Part shown: piece by piece, positions 17,774-29,771 of the stretch
How positions within the stretch are numbered: the first letter of the stretch is position 1
How the letters are laid out: each line of letters starts with the position of its first letter
DNA from: Streptomyces sp. NRRL F-5727
GTDB taxonomy: Bacteria; Actinomycetota; Actinomycetes; Streptomycetales; Streptomycetaceae
Assembly (NCBI RefSeq): GCF_000719555.1
Contig: NZ_JOGX01000021.1
Location: 1 to 64,000, forward strand
Length of the DNA stretch: 64,000 nucleotides
Direction of reading: 5' to 3'
The notes under the pieces: model-generated
Told to the model about the DNA's origin: nothing
The model's input: only the letters and a program-made list of their open reading frames with translations
The model's database searches: none
Translations under genes and position numbers: made by a program

Positions 17774-18673
17774 TCAGCCGAAGACGGCCAGGCTCTTCGC
17801 CCTGCCCCGCTGGGCCTCGACCAGCGCGAGCAGCTTCCCGTCCGGCCCGAAGACCGCGACCGGGCCCTCGGGGTACTCCGGCATCTCCAGCCGCACCCCG
17901 TTGAGCAGCAGCCGGGCCCGCTTCTCGTCGACGTCCCAGCGCGGGAACGCCGCCCCGGCGGCCTCGGCGACCGGCATCACGGTCAGCTCCTCCTGGAGCT
18001 GGTCCAGGGTCCGGGCGCTGTCCAGCCGGTACGGGCCCACCCGGGTGCGCCGCAGCGCGGTGAGGTGCCCGCCGACGCCGAGCCCGGCGCCGAGGTCCCG
18101 GGCCAGCGCCCGGATGTACGTACCGGAGGAGCAGACCACCGAGACGACCAGATCGATCACGGGCGTGCCGTCCTCGGCGGTCTCCTCGCGCACGTCGTAC
18201 ACGCGGAAGGAGGAGACGGTGACCGGCCGGGCCGGGATCTCGAACTCCTCGCCGCCGCGCACGCGCGCGTAGGACCGCTTTCCGTCGATCTTGATCGCGG
18301 AGACCTTCGACGGGACCTGCATGATGGCGCCGGTCAGCTCCGCGACCCCCGCGTCGATCTGCTCGCGGGTGACCTTCGACGCGTCGACCGACGCCGTGAT
18401 CTCGCCCTCGGCGTCGTCGGTGATCGTGGTCTGGCCCAGGCGGATGGTGCCCAGGTACTCCTTCTCGGTCAGCGCGAGGTGACCGAGGAGCTTGGTGGCC
18501 CGCTCCACGCCGAGGACGAGGACGCCCGTGGCCATGGGGTCGAGCGTGCCGGCGTGGCCGACGCGACGGGTCTTCGCGATCCCGCGCATCTTGGCCACGA
18601 CGTCGTGCGAAGTGAAGCCCGACGGCTTGTCGACGATGACAAGGCCGTCGGGCGTCTTTGCTGCGGTGCTCAT
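17774..18673 (-). CDS. truB: tRNA pseudouridine(55) synthase
   Basis: This 299-aa enzyme makes the T-loop pseudouridine 55 of tRNAs. It has the N-terminal motif GLVIVDKPSGFTSHDVV and the catalytic Asp in GHAGTLDPMATGVL, plus KEYLGTIRLG. The C-terminal part carries a PUA-like region. The ATG overlaps the rbfA stop in an ATGA, so the two are translationally coupled. It is the last gene of the operon before a strong terminator. Confidence 0.96.
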   Translation of the reverse strand: MSTAAKTPDGLVIVDKPSGFTSHDVVAKMRGIAKTRRVGHAGTLDPMATGVLVLGVERATKLLGHLALTEKEYLGTIRLGQTTITDDAEGEITASVDASKVTREQIDAGVAELTGAIMQVPSKVSAIKIDGKRSYARVRGGEEFEIPARPVTVSSFRVYDVREETAEDGTPVIDLVVSVVCSSGTYIRALARDLGAGLGVGGHLTALRRTRVGPYRLDSARTLDQLQEELTVMPVAEAAGAAFPRWDVDEKRARLLLNGVRLEMPEYPEGPVAVFGPDGKLLALVEAQRGRAKSLAVFG

Positions 18674-19110
18674 TCGGCGGCTTCGTCCTCGCCCGGCTTC
18701 TTGTACGGGTCGGCTTCGCCCGCGAAGGTGGCGCCCGAGGACGCCTCCCGCACCTGGGCGTCGGAGGCGCGCGCCTTGTCGAGGAGGTCCTCGATGGTCC
18801 GCGCGTTCTCCGGGAGGGCGTCGGCCACGAAGGCCAGGGTCGGGGTGAACTTGGTCCCCGCCGCCTTGCCCACGGCCGAGCGGAGGATGCCCTTGGCGCT
18901 CTCCAGGCCGGCCGCCGCGCTCGCCCGGTCCTCGTCGTCGCCGTAGACCGTGTAGAAGACCGTGGCCTCCCGCAGGTCACCGGTGACGCGGGTGTCCGTG
19001 ATGGTCACGTGCGTACCCAGGCGCGGGTCCTTGATGCCGCGCTGCAGCTTCTCGGCGACCACCTCCCGGATGAGGTCCGCCAGCTTCTTCGCCCGCGCGT
19101 TGTCGGCCAC
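18670..19110 (-). CDS. rbfA: Ribosome-binding factor A
   Basis: This 146-aa KH-fold protein binds the immature 30S subunit and helps 16S rRNA 5'-end maturation. It shows the family pattern ADLIREVVAEKLQRGIKDPR and VTITDTRVTGDLREA. The C-terminus has an acidic tail (GEDEAAE) beyond the core fold. GTG at 19110 has AAGGAG with a 7-nt spacer. Confidence 0.95.
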   Translation of the reverse strand: MADNARAKKLADLIREVVAEKLQRGIKDPRLGTHVTITDTRVTGDLREATVFYTVYGDDEDRASAAAGLESAKGILRSAVGKAAGTKFTPTLAFVADALPENARTIEDLLDKARASDAQVREASSGATFAGEADPYKKPGEDEAAE

Positions 19111-19139
19111 TGGTCCGTCTCCTTCTTTGCCTTGCTCGT

Positions 19140-19433
19140 TCAGTCTTCATCAGTGTGGAGCCTTCGGCGCACCGAGAGCAGCTCCACCTCCGGCCGCGCG
19201 GCGACCAGCCGCTCGCAGCGGTCGAGGACGCCGTTCAGGTGCCCCAGGTCCCCCGACACCATGGCGACGCCGATCTCGGCCCGCCGGTGGAGGTTCTGGC
19301 CGCTCACCTCCGCCACGCTCACCGAGAACTTCCGTTGGAGCTCGGCGACGATCGGCTTCACGAGGGAGCGTTTCTCCTTGAGCGAATGGACGTCGCCGAG
19401 GAGCAGGTCGAAGGACAGAGTCCCCACATACAT
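19140..19433 (-). CDS. DUF503 (YlxP-like) family protein
   Basis: This 97-aa protein belongs to the small DUF503 family, which is commonly found between infB and rbfA. It begins MYVGTLSFDLLLGDVHSLK and contains the family's KEKRSLVKPIVAEL segment. An upstream in-frame Met exists, but family length (about 95 aa) favours ATG at 19433. Its function is not established; a role near ribosome assembly is suggested only by the operon. Confidence 0.9.
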   Translation of the reverse strand: MYVGTLSFDLLLGDVHSLKEKRSLVKPIVAELQRKFSVSVAEVSGQNLHRRAEIGVAMVSGDLGHLNGVLDRCERLVAARPEVELLSVRRRLHTDED

Positions 19434-19571
19434 GTGTGTCCGGATGTCCCGCCGGTTCGGGGTCAGTGGCCCCGCCAACCGCTGGACGGGGACACCGAAA
19501 CCGTACACGGAACGGCCGGGGCCGATCGACGGAATAACCTCCGCCGACCGGCCCCGGCACTTCACCGCGTG

Positions 19572-22637
<3,066 letters not shown>

Positions 22638-22651
22638 ATCGCTCCTTTGTA

Positions 22652-22671
22652 GGTCCGGTTACCGCCGGACC
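22652..22671 (-). promoter_or_regulatory. Hairpin just upstream of infB
   Basis: A 7-bp perfect stem (GGTCCGG and CCGGACC) with a 6-nt loop lies in the 149-bp ylxR-infB gap, 14 nt before the infB start and directly before its Shine-Dalgarno sequence. It could affect ribosome access or stop transcription partially. Confidence 0.4.
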
Positions 22672-22675
22672 GTCG

Positions 22676-22720
22676 CTACTTCATGGGCGTACTCATCGCG
22701 TACTCATCGAGTGCTCATCG
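22676..22720 (-). repeat. Three 11-bp tandem repeats encoding overlapping mini-ORFs
   Basis: Three copies of an 11-bp unit (CGTACTCATCG twice at 22688-22709, then a 2-base variant to 22720) lie before infB. On the transcribed strand they spell three chained mini-ORFs: MSTR at 22718-22704, MSTR at 22707-22693 and MSTPMK at 22696-22676. Each stop overlaps the next start as ATGA. The third stop falls just before the hairpin. Purine-rich GGAAG and GAGA lie upstream of the first ATG. Translation is inferred, not shown. Confidence 0.45.
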
Positions 22721-22786
22721 CAATCTCGACCTACTTCCGACTCGCGAGGTACCTGACCGCACGGTGTTCCGTGCCGTACTTCCTGT

Positions 22787-23077
22787 TCACTGCGGTGCCG
22801 CCTGGGCGGCCTGCTCGATGTGTTCCCGCAGCGCCGCCGTGTCGAGCGGGCCCGGGACCTTGAAGGCCCTCGGGAACGCCCGGCGGCGGGCCGCCAGGTC
22901 GAGACAGTGCAAGGCGGGGTGCACGTACGCACCCCGGCCGGGCAGCGTACCGCGATGATCGGGGACGCACTCGTCCTTATCCATCACGATCCGCAGCAGT
23001 TCGCTCTTGGCCGCTCGCTCCCGGCATCCCACACAGGTTCGCTCAGGGCACGCGCGGGCATGCGTCCGGCCAGACAC
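22787..23077 (-). CDS. ylxR: YlxR-family nucleic-acid-binding protein
   Basis: This 96-aa protein (DUF448) has the family signature RTCVGCRE near the N-terminus and GRGAYVHP in the middle. YlxR sits between nusA and infB in many Gram-positive bacteria. In Bacillus it has been described as an RNA-binding modulator of RNase P. GTG at 23077 is preceded by GGGAGG at a rather long spacing of about 12 nt. Confidence 0.92.
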   Translation of the reverse strand: MSGRTHARACPERTCVGCRERAAKSELLRIVMDKDECVPDHRGTLPGRGAYVHPALHCLDLAARRRAFPRAFKVPGPLDTAALREHIEQAAQAAPQ

Positions 23078-23172
23078 GATTAAGTCTACCTCCCCGTACC
23101 GACCTCACCCGTTTGGGGCAAAAATCGAACAGCTGTTGGCCAAAAACGATCTCCGGCTTGCGCCGGGGCCGC

Positions 23173-24168
23173 TCAGCCCTCTTCGGCCACGGACTCGGTG
23201 TCCGGCCGGATGTCGATCCGCCAGCCGGTGAGCCGCGCGGCCAGCCGGGCGTTCTGGCCCTCCTTGCCGATGGCCAGGGAGAGCTGGTAGTCGGGGACCG
23301 TCACCCGGGCGGACCGGGCGGCGGCGTCGACGACCTCGACCTTGGAGACCCGGGCCGGCGAGAGCGCGTTCGCCACCATCTCGGCCGGGTCGTCCGACCA
23401 GTCGACGATGTCGATCTTCTCGCCGAGCAGCTCGGCCATCACGTTCCGGACCCGGCTGCCCATGGGGCCGATGCAGGCGCCCTTGGCGTTCAGACCCGAA
23501 CGGGTGGAACGGACCGCGATCTTGGTGCGGTGACCGGCCTCACGGGCGATCGCCGAGATCTCGACCGAACCGTCGGCGATCTCCGGCACCTCCAGGGCGA
23601 AGAGCTTCTTCACCAGGTTGGGGTGGGTGCGCGAGAGGGTGACGGACGGACCGCGGACACCCTTGGCCACCCGGACGACGTACGTGCGCAGCCGCAGGCC
23701 GTGCGTGTACTCCTCGCCCGGCACCTGCTCCTGCACCGGCAGGATGGCCTCCAGCTTGTCGTCCAGCTTGACGAGGACGTTCTTCGGGTCCTTGCCCTGC
23801 TGCACCACACCGGCGACGACATCGCCCTCGCGGCGGGCGTACTCGCCGAAGGTGACGTCGTTCTCGGCGTCGCGCAGCCGCTGCTGGATGACCTGGCGGG
23901 CGGTGCTCGCCGCGATGCGGCCGAAGTCCGACGGGGTGTCGTCGAACTCCTTGGGCTCCTGCCCCTCCTCCAGGTCGGCCGGGTCCTCCTCGGCCCACAC
24001 CGTCACGTGACCGGTGTGCCGGTCCAGCTCCACGCGCGCGTGGCGGCGGGCGGACGGGGTGCGGTGGTACGCGATGAGGAGGGCCGACTCGATGGCCTCG
24101 ACCAGCATCTCGAAGGAGATCTCCTTCTCCTGCGCCAAGCCCTTGAGAAGCTTCACGTCGATGTCCAC
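23173..24168 (-). CDS. nusA: Transcription termination/antitermination factor NusA
   Basis: This 331-aa protein binds RNA polymerase and nascent RNA to control pausing, termination and antitermination. The N-terminal polymerase-binding domain ([20 protein letters not shown]) is followed by an S1 domain (about 110-180) and two KH domains with the conserved [15 protein letters not shown] and [18 protein letters not shown]. It lacks the C-terminal acidic repeats of E. coli NusA, as is normal in actinobacteria. GTG at 24168 has GGAGG 7 nt upstream and lies 2 nt after the rimP stop. Confidence 0.97.
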   Translation of the reverse strand: MDIDVKLLKGLAQEKEISFEMLVEAIESALLIAYHRTPSARRHARVELDRHTGHVTVWAEEDPADLEEGQEPKEFDDTPSDFGRIAASTARQVIQQRLRDAENDVTFGEYARREGDVVAGVVQQGKDPKNVLVKLDDKLEAILPVQEQVPGEEYTHGLRLRTYVVRVAKGVRGPSVTLSRTHPNLVKKLFALEVPEIADGSVEISAIAREAGHRTKIAVRSTRSGLNAKGACIGPMGSRVRNVMAELLGEKIDIVDWSDDPAEMVANALSPARVSKVEVVDAAARSARVTVPDYQLSLAIGKEGQNARLAARLTGWRIDIRPDTESVAEEG

Positions 24169-24170
24169 GG

Positions 24171-24668
24171 CTACGCCTCCTCTTCCTTCTTGTCCTTGCG
24201 GTTGAACTCGATCTCGACACGCGCCTTGGCGATCTCGGCGAACTCCACGCGGCGGGCGGTGGCCTTGCGGCCCTTCACGCCCGGGACCTCGGTGTCGAGG
24301 CCGTCCTCGTCCACCGCCAGGATGCGGGTGACCAGGTCCCCGCCCTCGGCGAGCTGGAGCTTCACCAGCCGGCCGGTGGCCCGGACGTAGTGGCGGTGCT
24401 CGGAGAGCGGACGGTCGGCGCCGGGGGAGCTGACCTCCAGGACGTACTCGCCGTCGCCCATGGCGTCGGTCTCGTCCAGCTTCGCGGAGATCGCGCGGCT
24501 CAGCTCCGCGCAGGTGTCCAGCTCGACGCCCTCGTCGGAGTCGACGACGATCCTCAGCAGTCCGCGGCGGCCGGCCCGGGACACCTCGATCTCCTCCAGA
24601 TCCAGGTTCTCCGCGTGGACGAGCGGCTCAATGAGTCCGCGCAGCCTGTCGCTCTGGGTGGTGCTCAT
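24171..24668 (-). CDS. rimP: Ribosome maturation factor RimP
   Basis: This 165-aa protein assists 30S subunit maturation. Family motifs [13 protein letters not shown] and GRLVKLQL are present, and it ends in an acidic/basic tail (RKDKKEEEA). ATG at 24668 is supported by GGAG 8 nt upstream; the frame is open further upstream but lacks support. It is the first gene of the nusA-infB operon and is divergent from a lipoprotein gene over 181 bp, where the operon promoter must lie. I could not fix its position. Confidence 0.95.
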   Translation of the reverse strand: MSTTQSDRLRGLIEPLVHAENLDLEEIEVSRAGRRGLLRIVVDSDEGVELDTCAELSRAISAKLDETDAMGDGEYVLEVSSPGADRPLSEHRHYVRATGRLVKLQLAEGGDLVTRILAVDEDGLDTEVPGVKGRKATARRVEFAEIAKARVEIEFNRKDKKEEEA

Positions 24669-24849
24669 CCGGGTGACTCCTCGGCCGCGTGTGCTGTTGT
24701 GGGTACGTCGCTTGTCGCTGCGTGTCGGATCAAGGGTATCCGGTCCCGGAGGGTGTTGCCGTCCACGGCCGGGGCCCCCGCGGGTACGCTCGCCTGCGGT
24801 GATCTTCGAAGGGCGGCCGGGAGGGGTCCTGAATGCTGAGGGAGAGAGC

Positions 24850-25425
24850 GTGACGACGACGGGCAGACGCGCCGTGCTCGTGGCCGGGGCCTCGGCCGCC
24901 GCGGCGGCCCTGACGGGCTGCACCTCGGACGGCGCGGGCCCGCGCCGTCCGAGCGCCGCGGAGGAGGCGGCGGCCCGCGAGGCCGAACGGGTGGCCCGCG
25001 CCGAGGCCGCCCTCCGCCGCCGCGCGGTGACCGCCTCACGGACCCTGCTGGAACGTTACGACGCCACCCTGGCCGCCCATCCCGCCCTGCACGCGCGCGT
25101 GGCCCCCCTCCGTGCCTCCGCCGCGGCCCACGTGGCCGCCCTCGGCGAGGGCACCCGCCCGACCCCGGGCCCCTCGTCCGCGGCCCCGGGCACCGGTACG
25201 GGGTCCCCTTCCGCGACGCCGGGCGGCGGGACCGGCGGCGTGCGGGCCGTGTCGGGCGACCCGAAGGCGGCGCTGCGGGAGCTGGCGGGGGCGGCACGGG
25301 CCGCGTCCGACGCCCACACGGCCGAGCTGCTCGCGGCGCCGCCCGAGTACGCCCGGCTGCTCGCCTCCGTGGCCGCCGCCGGCGCCGCCCACGCCTACCT
25401 CCTCACCGAAGGGGCCCGCGCATGA
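24850..25425 (+). CDS. Predicted lipoprotein, Ala-rich
   Basis: This 191-aa protein begins with a short n-region containing GRR, a hydrophobic segment and the lipobox LTGC, so it is probably lipid-anchored, possibly exported by Tat. An Ala/Glu/Arg helical segment (about 40-95), a Pro/Ser/Gly/Thr linker (about 105-135) and a second helical segment follow. It has no recognised catalytic motif. GAGGGA lies 7 nt before the GTG. The stop overlaps the next start (ATGA), tying it to the DUF4439 protein; the two probably act together. Confidence 0.75.
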   Translation: MTTTGRRAVLVAGASAAAAALTGCTSDGAGPRRPSAAEEAAAREAERVARAEAALRRRAVTASRTLLERYDATLAAHPALHARVAPLRASAAAHVAALGEGTRPTPGPSSAAPGTGTGSPSATPGGGTGGVRAVSGDPKAALRELAGAARAASDAHTAELLAAPPEYARLLASVAAAGAAHAYLLTEGARA

Positions 25426-25838
25426 GCGCCCTCCAGGCCGCCCAGGCCGCCCTCGCCGCCGAACACGCGGCGGTGTACGGCTACGGCGTCGTCGGCGGCC
25501 GGGTCGCCGAGGGCCGCCGGGCCGAGGCCACCGCCGCGTACCAGGCACACCGGGCCCGCCGCGACGCGCTGCGCCGCACCGTCCGCGACCTCGGCGGCAC
25601 GCCGACCGCCGCGGCCGCCGCGTACGAGCTGCCGTTCCGGGTGGCGGACCCGGCGGGCGCGGTGCGGCTCGCGGCCGTCCTGGAGGACCGGGTGGCCGGC
25701 GTCTACTCCGATCTGGTGCGGGCCGCCGACGGCGCGCTGCGCCGGGAGGCCGCGGCCGCGCTCCGGGAGGCGGCGGTCCGCGCGGTGCGGTGGCGCGGCA
25801 GCGACGTAACCTTTCCTGGGCTCGCCGAGCGGGTGTGA
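25422..25838 (+). CDS. DUF4439 (ferritin-like) protein
   Basis: This 138-aa all-helical protein begins LQAAQAALAAEHAAVYGYGV and contains conserved Glu/His and Tyr positions typical of the DUF4439 ferritin-like family. Metal binding is possible, but few of the usual Glu/His ligands are obvious, so no activity is claimed. It is translationally coupled to the upstream lipoprotein. No signal peptide is visible. Confidence 0.75.
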   Translation: MSALQAAQAALAAEHAAVYGYGVVGGRVAEGRRAEATAAYQAHRARRDALRRTVRDLGGTPTAAAAAYELPFRVADPAGAVRLAAVLEDRVAGVYSDLVRAADGALRREAAAALREAAVRAVRWRGSDVTFPGLAERV

Positions 25839-25893
25839 GTCCGGCCCCCACCAGCCCTGATCACCCCGCCCCAGCAGAAGGAACAACGTACGC

Positions 25894-26790
25894 ATGGGTT
25901 TCGAAGCGCCCCGGCGACTGGTGACGGCGCTCCACGAGAGGTACGGCGAGGCCGCCGCCGACTGGCTCGGACGGCTCCCCGGCCTCGCCGAGCGGGTGCC
26001 CGCGGAGGCCGGTCTGACCGTCGAGCGGGTGGTGGCCCCCGGCGGACGCGGCAGCCTGGTCCTGCTCGTCCGCGACGCCGCCGGCACGCCCGCCGCGCTG
26101 AAGATCGCACCGCCGTACAGCCGTCCGGAGCAGGAGCGGGACGCGCTCGCGCACTGGAACGGCTGGGGTGCCGTACAGCTCCTCGGGGAGGGCCCCGAGG
26201 GCGCCCTCGTCCTCGAACGGCTGCACCCCGAGGTGTCGCTCCGCTCGCTGCCGGAGGCCAAGGCGCTCCTGGAGGCGGCCGGGACCGTACGGAAGCTGTG
26301 GGTGGACCCGCCCGCCGGGCACGGCTTCGACACCGTCGCCGGCCGCACCGCGCGCCAGGCGGAGGCGATGGAGCGGCACCGCGCCGACGCCGACGCCGGG
26401 GAGCTGACCGCCGCCGCGCTCGCCGCCCGCGAGGAGCTGCTCGGCGGGTCCGCCGAGGAGCTGCTGCTGCACGGCGACTTCCGGCAGGGCAAGGTGCTCG
26501 GCGGCGACCGCGCGCCCTGGCTGGCCGTCGGGCCCGACCCGGTCGTCGGCGAGCGCGCCTACGACCTCGCGCGGCTGGTCCGCGAGCGGGTCGAGGACCT
26601 GGTCGCCTCCTCCGCCGGCGCCCCGGCGGCCCGGCGGCGGGTCAACAAGCTGGCCGACTCGCTCGACGTCGACCGGGAGCGGCTGCGCGGCTGGACACTC
26701 TTCCGGACCGTCGAGTCCGGCACCCGGGCGCTGGCCGGCGGGCGCCGGCAGGAGGCCGAGTGGCTGCTGGAGTTCGCGAGCTGGCTGTGA
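25894..26790 (+). CDS. Aminoglycoside/hydroxyurea phosphotransferase-like kinase
   Basis: This 298-aa protein resembles the APH(6)/hydroxyurea antibiotic resistance kinase family. The N-lobe has an ATP-site Lys in AALKIAPP. The catalytic loop reads LLHGDFRQGKVL, keeping the catalytic Asp but with Lys where the usual metal-binding Asn (HGDLHxxN) sits. The second metal Asp may be in GPDPVVGERAYDLA. Small-molecule phosphorylation is plausible, but the substrate is unknown and the loop change could reduce activity. It lies 55 bp after the DUF4439 gene. Confidence 0.75.
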   Translation: MGFEAPRRLVTALHERYGEAAADWLGRLPGLAERVPAEAGLTVERVVAPGGRGSLVLLVRDAAGTPAALKIAPPYSRPEQERDALAHWNGWGAVQLLGEGPEGALVLERLHPEVSLRSLPEAKALLEAAGTVRKLWVDPPAGHGFDTVAGRTARQAEAMERHRADADAGELTAAALAAREELLGGSAEELLLHGDFRQGKVLGGDRAPWLAVGPDPVVGERAYDLARLVRERVEDLVASSAGAPAARRRVNKLADSLDVDRERLRGWTLFRTVESGTRALAGGRRQEAEWLLEFASWL

Positions 26791-26803
26791 GTCCCCGGGC
26801 CTT

Positions 26804-26838
26804 CTGAGGGGAATACCCTTTTTGTATCCCTTCCTCAG
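26804..26838 (+). terminator. Imperfect hairpin between kinase and SPFH genes
   Basis: CTGAGG and CCTCAG frame a partly paired stem with a T-rich loop. It starts 13 bp after the kinase stop and ends just before the SPFH start, so it could be a weak terminator or a 5' leader structure. Confidence 0.4.
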
Positions 26839-26848
26839 GGGGCCCGTG

Positions 26849-27739
26849 ATGATCGAAGACATCCTCCTGGCCGTGGCGGGAGCGGCTGTGGCCGCCGCCG
26901 CCTACGTCGGCGCGGCGGCGCGCGTCGTGAAGCAGTACGAGCGGGGCGTCGTGTTCCGCTTCGGCCGGCTGCGGGGCGACGTGCGGCCGCCCGGCTTCAC
27001 GATGATCGTCCCGGCGGTGGACCGGCTCCACAAGGTGAACATGCAGATCGTCACGATGCCGGTGCCCGCGCAGGAGGGCATCACCCGGGACAACGTGACG
27101 GTCCGGGTCGACGCGGTCGTCTACTTCAAGGTGGTGGACGCGGCGGAGGCGCTGGTGCGGGTCGAGGACTACAAGTTCGCGGTCTCGCAGATGGCGCAGA
27201 CCTCGCTGCGGTCGATCATCGGCAAGAGCGACCTCGACGACCTGCTGTCCAACCGCGAGAAGCTCAACCAGGGGCTGGAGCTGATGCTCGACTCCCCCGC
27301 GATCGGGTGGGGCGTGCAGATCGACCGGGTCGAGATCAAGGACGTCTCCCTGCCGGAGACGATGAAGCGCTCGATGGCGCGGCAGGCGGAGGCGGACCGG
27401 GAGCGGCGGGCGCGGCTGATCAACGCGGACGCGGAGCTGCAGGCGTCGAAGAAGCTGGCGGAGGCGGCGCACCAGATGGCGGAGGCGCCGTCGGCGCTGC
27501 AGCTGCGGCTGCTGCAGACGGTCATGGCCGTCGCGGCCGAGAAGAACTCGACCCTCGTGCTGCCGATCCCGGTCGAACTCCTCCGCTTCCTGGAGCGCGC
27601 CACGCCGGAGTCCGCGCCCGCGGCCACGCCTCCCGCGCCGCCCGCGCCTCCGCTGGAGCCGCTCCCTCCCGTCGAGGACCTCACGGGCTCCTCGGTGGAA
27701 CCGTCCCCCCGACACACCCGGGGCGACATGGCGGCGTGA
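26849..27739 (+). CDS. SPFH/band-7 membrane protein (stomatin-like)
   Basis: This 296-aa protein has an N-terminal membrane segment (ILLAVAGAAVAAAAYVGAAA), then the SPFH domain starting VVKQYERGVVFRFGRL and containing DNVTVRVDAVVYFKV. A helical segment (MARQAEADRERRARLINAD) probably drives oligomerisation. A Pro-rich tail closes it. Such proteins form membrane microdomain scaffolds or regulate proteases. ATG at 26849 is chosen because AGGGGG lies 6 nt upstream; GTG at 26846 and TTG at 26822 are alternatives. No NfeD partner is adjacent. Confidence 0.88.
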   Translation: MIEDILLAVAGAAVAAAAYVGAAARVVKQYERGVVFRFGRLRGDVRPPGFTMIVPAVDRLHKVNMQIVTMPVPAQEGITRDNVTVRVDAVVYFKVVDAAEALVRVEDYKFAVSQMAQTSLRSIIGKSDLDDLLSNREKLNQGLELMLDSPAIGWGVQIDRVEIKDVSLPETMKRSMARQAEADRERRARLINADAELQASKKLAEAAHQMAEAPSALQLRLLQTVMAVAAEKNSTLVLPIPVELLRFLERATPESAPAATPPAPPAPPLEPLPPVEDLTGSSVEPSPRHTRGDMAA

Positions 27740-27793
27740 CGCGCCCCCCCCTCCGTGTGGGCAGGCGTTCCGCAGGGCTGGGGGTGCGCCTGA

Positions 27794-27830
27794 ACCCGCA
27801 CCCGGTGTACGGCGCCGTACGGGTGCGGGT
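27794..27830 (+). terminator. Strong hairpin after the SPFH gene
   Basis: A 10-bp perfect stem (ACCCGCACCC and complement) encloses a 14-nt palindrome (GTACGGCGCCGTAC), giving a long nested stem 54 bp after the SPFH stop. It is between convergent genes and could serve either strand. Confidence 0.65.
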
Positions 27831-27863
27831 CCAGGCCAGGTCGCGGAGGCACCGCTGACGGTG

Positions 27864-27986
27864 CCGTTCCGTTGTGCCCACCCTCCCCCAAGCTCTCGGC
27901 TTCGCTCGAGCAGGGGGACCCCCATCGCCCCAGCGGAACGATTGCCCACAACGGGGTCCAGCCGGGCTCAGCGCACAACGGAACGG
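27864..27986. repeat. Structured convergent gap with 14-bp inverted repeat
   Basis: CCGTTCCGTTGTGC at 27864-27877 recurs inverted as GCACAACGGAACGG at 27973-27986. Between them lies a second stem with TCCCCC and GGGGGA arms around GCTCTCGGCTTCGC (about 27884-27919). I recall that stem as a common dispersed intergenic motif in Streptomyces. A partial third copy of the outer repeat (CACAACGG) occurs near 27950. No gene is visible in 27740-27999. Confidence 0.5.
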
Positions 27987-27999
27987 CGGTGGCGAGAGG

Positions 28000-29700
28000 T
28001 CAGGCCGTCAGGGCTTCCAGGGCCTGCTCCACCGTGACTTCCTCGCGCTCGCCGGTGCGGCGGTCCTTCAGTTCGAGGAAGCCCTCCGCCGCGCGGCGGC
28101 CGGCGACGAGGATCTTCGGGACGCCGATCAGCTCCGAGTCGGTGAACTTGACGCCCGGCGAGACGCCCGCGCGGTCGTCGACCAGCACGCGGAGGCCCGC
28201 GGCCGCGAGCTTGTCGGAGACCTCCAGGGCCAGCTCGGTCTGGAGCGCCTTGCCGGCGGCGACGACGTGGACGTCGGCGGGCGCGACCTCGGCCGGCCAG
28301 CACAGCCCCTTGTCGTCGGCGGTCTGCTCGGCGAGCGCGGCGACGGCGCGCGAGACGCCGATGCCGTACGAGCCCATGGTCACGCGGACCGGCTTGCCGT
28401 TCTGGCCGAGGACGTCGAGCTTCAGCGCGTCCGCGTACTTGCGGCCGAGCTGGAAGATGTGGCCGATCTCGATCGCGCGGTCCAGCTTCAGGCCGGTGCC
28501 GCACTTGGGGCACGGGTCGCCGTCCTGGACGACGACGACGTCGACGTACGCGGAGACCTCGAAGTCACGGCCCGCGACGACGTTCTTCGCGTGCATGCCG
28601 TCCTTGTTGGCGCCGGTGATCCAGGAGGTGCCGGGGGCCACCCGCGGGTCGGCGATGTAGGTGACCTTCTCCAGGCCCTGCGGGCCGACGTAGCCGCGCA
28701 CCAGGTCGGGACGGGCGGCGAAGTCGGTCTCGGTGACCAGCTCGACGACGGCGGGGGCGAAGTGCGCCTCGACCTTGTCCATGTCGACCTCGCGGTCGCC
28801 GGGGACGCCGACCGCGACGATCTCGCCGTCGACCTTGACGAGGAGGTTCTTGAGCGTGGCGGAGGCCGGCACGCCGAGGGAGGCGGCGAGGGTCTCGATG
28901 GTGGGGGTGTCCGGGGTGGGGATCTCCTCGGCTGCGGGAACGGCGGAGCCGTCGACGGCCTTGACCTCCTGGTAGACCGCCTCCGTGTTCGCCGCGAAGT
29001 CGCAGTTCGGGCAGTCGGCGAAGGTGTCCTCGCCGGCCTCGGCGGGGGCGAGGAACTCCTCGGACTTGGAGCCGCCCATGGCGCCGGCGGTGGCGGCGCA
29101 GATGCGGTAGTCGAGGCCGAGGCGCTCGAAGATCCGCTGGTACGCCTGGCGGTGCACGGCGTACGACTGCGCCAGGCCCTCGTCCTCGGTGTCGAAGGAG
29201 TACGAGTCCTTCATGAGGAACTCGCGGCCGCGCAGGATGCCGGCACGGGGGCGGGCCTCGTCCCGGAACTTGGTCTGGATCTGGTACAGGATGACCGGCA
29301 GGTCCTTGTAGGACGAGCACTGGTCCTTCACCAGGAGGGTGAAGATCTCCTCGTGGGTCGGGCCGAGGAGGTAGTCGCCGCCCTTGCGGTCCTGGAGGCG
29401 GAAGAGCTCGGCGCCGTACTCGTCCCAGCGGCCGGTGGCCTCGTACGGCTCGCGGGGCAGCAGCGCGGGGAGGGAGACCTCCTGGGCGCCGACGGCGTCC
29501 ATCTCCTCGCGGACGATCCGCTCGACGTTGGCGAGCACCTTCTTGCCCAGCGGCAGCCAGCTCCAGATGCCGGCGGCGGTGCGGCGGACGTAGCCGGCGC
29601 GGACGAGGAGCTTGTGGGAGAGGACCTCGGCGTCCGCCGGGTCGTCGCGCAGCGTCTTCGCCATCAACTGGGACATGCGCTGGACCGGTGCGTTGGCCAT
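28000..29700 (-). CDS. proS: Prolyl-tRNA synthetase, bacterial type
   Basis: This 566-aa class II synthetase charges tRNA-Pro. Class II motifs are present: [12 protein letters not shown], the motif 2 region [18 protein letters not shown] and the motif 3 arginine in [15 protein letters not shown] bacterial-type editing insertion (about residues 225-390) sits between motifs 2 and 3 and should clear mischarged Ala-tRNA-Pro. The C-terminal anticodon-binding domain ends [22 protein letters not shown] lies 10 nt before the ATG. A longer open frame upstream is not coding. Confidence 0.97.
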   Translation of the reverse strand: MANAPVQRMSQLMAKTLRDDPADAEVLSHKLLVRAGYVRRTAAGIWSWLPLGKKVLANVERIVREEMDAVGAQEVSLPALLPREPYEATGRWDEYGAELFRLQDRKGGDYLLGPTHEEIFTLLVKDQCSSYKDLPVILYQIQTKFRDEARPRAGILRGREFLMKDSYSFDTEDEGLAQSYAVHRQAYQRIFERLGLDYRICAATAGAMGGSKSEEFLAPAEAGEDTFADCPNCDFAANTEAVYQEVKAVDGSAVPAAEEIPTPDTPTIETLAASLGVPASATLKNLLVKVDGEIVAVGVPGDREVDMDKVEAHFAPAVVELVTETDFAARPDLVRGYVGPQGLEKVTYIADPRVAPGTSWITGANKDGMHAKNVVAGRDFEVSAYVDVVVVQDGDPCPKCGTGLKLDRAIEIGHIFQLGRKYADALKLDVLGQNGKPVRVTMGSYGIGVSRAVAALAEQTADDKGLCWPAEVAPADVHVVAAGKALQTELALEVSDKLAAAGLRVLVDDRAGVSPGVKFTDSELIGVPKILVAGRRAAEGFLELKDRRTGEREEVTVEQALEALTA

Positions 29701-29771
29701 GGTTCTCGTACTCCTGCCGGGACTGACGTTGATGGCTAGGAGGTTAGCCGGGCCGCCCCGTCCGCGAGAAA

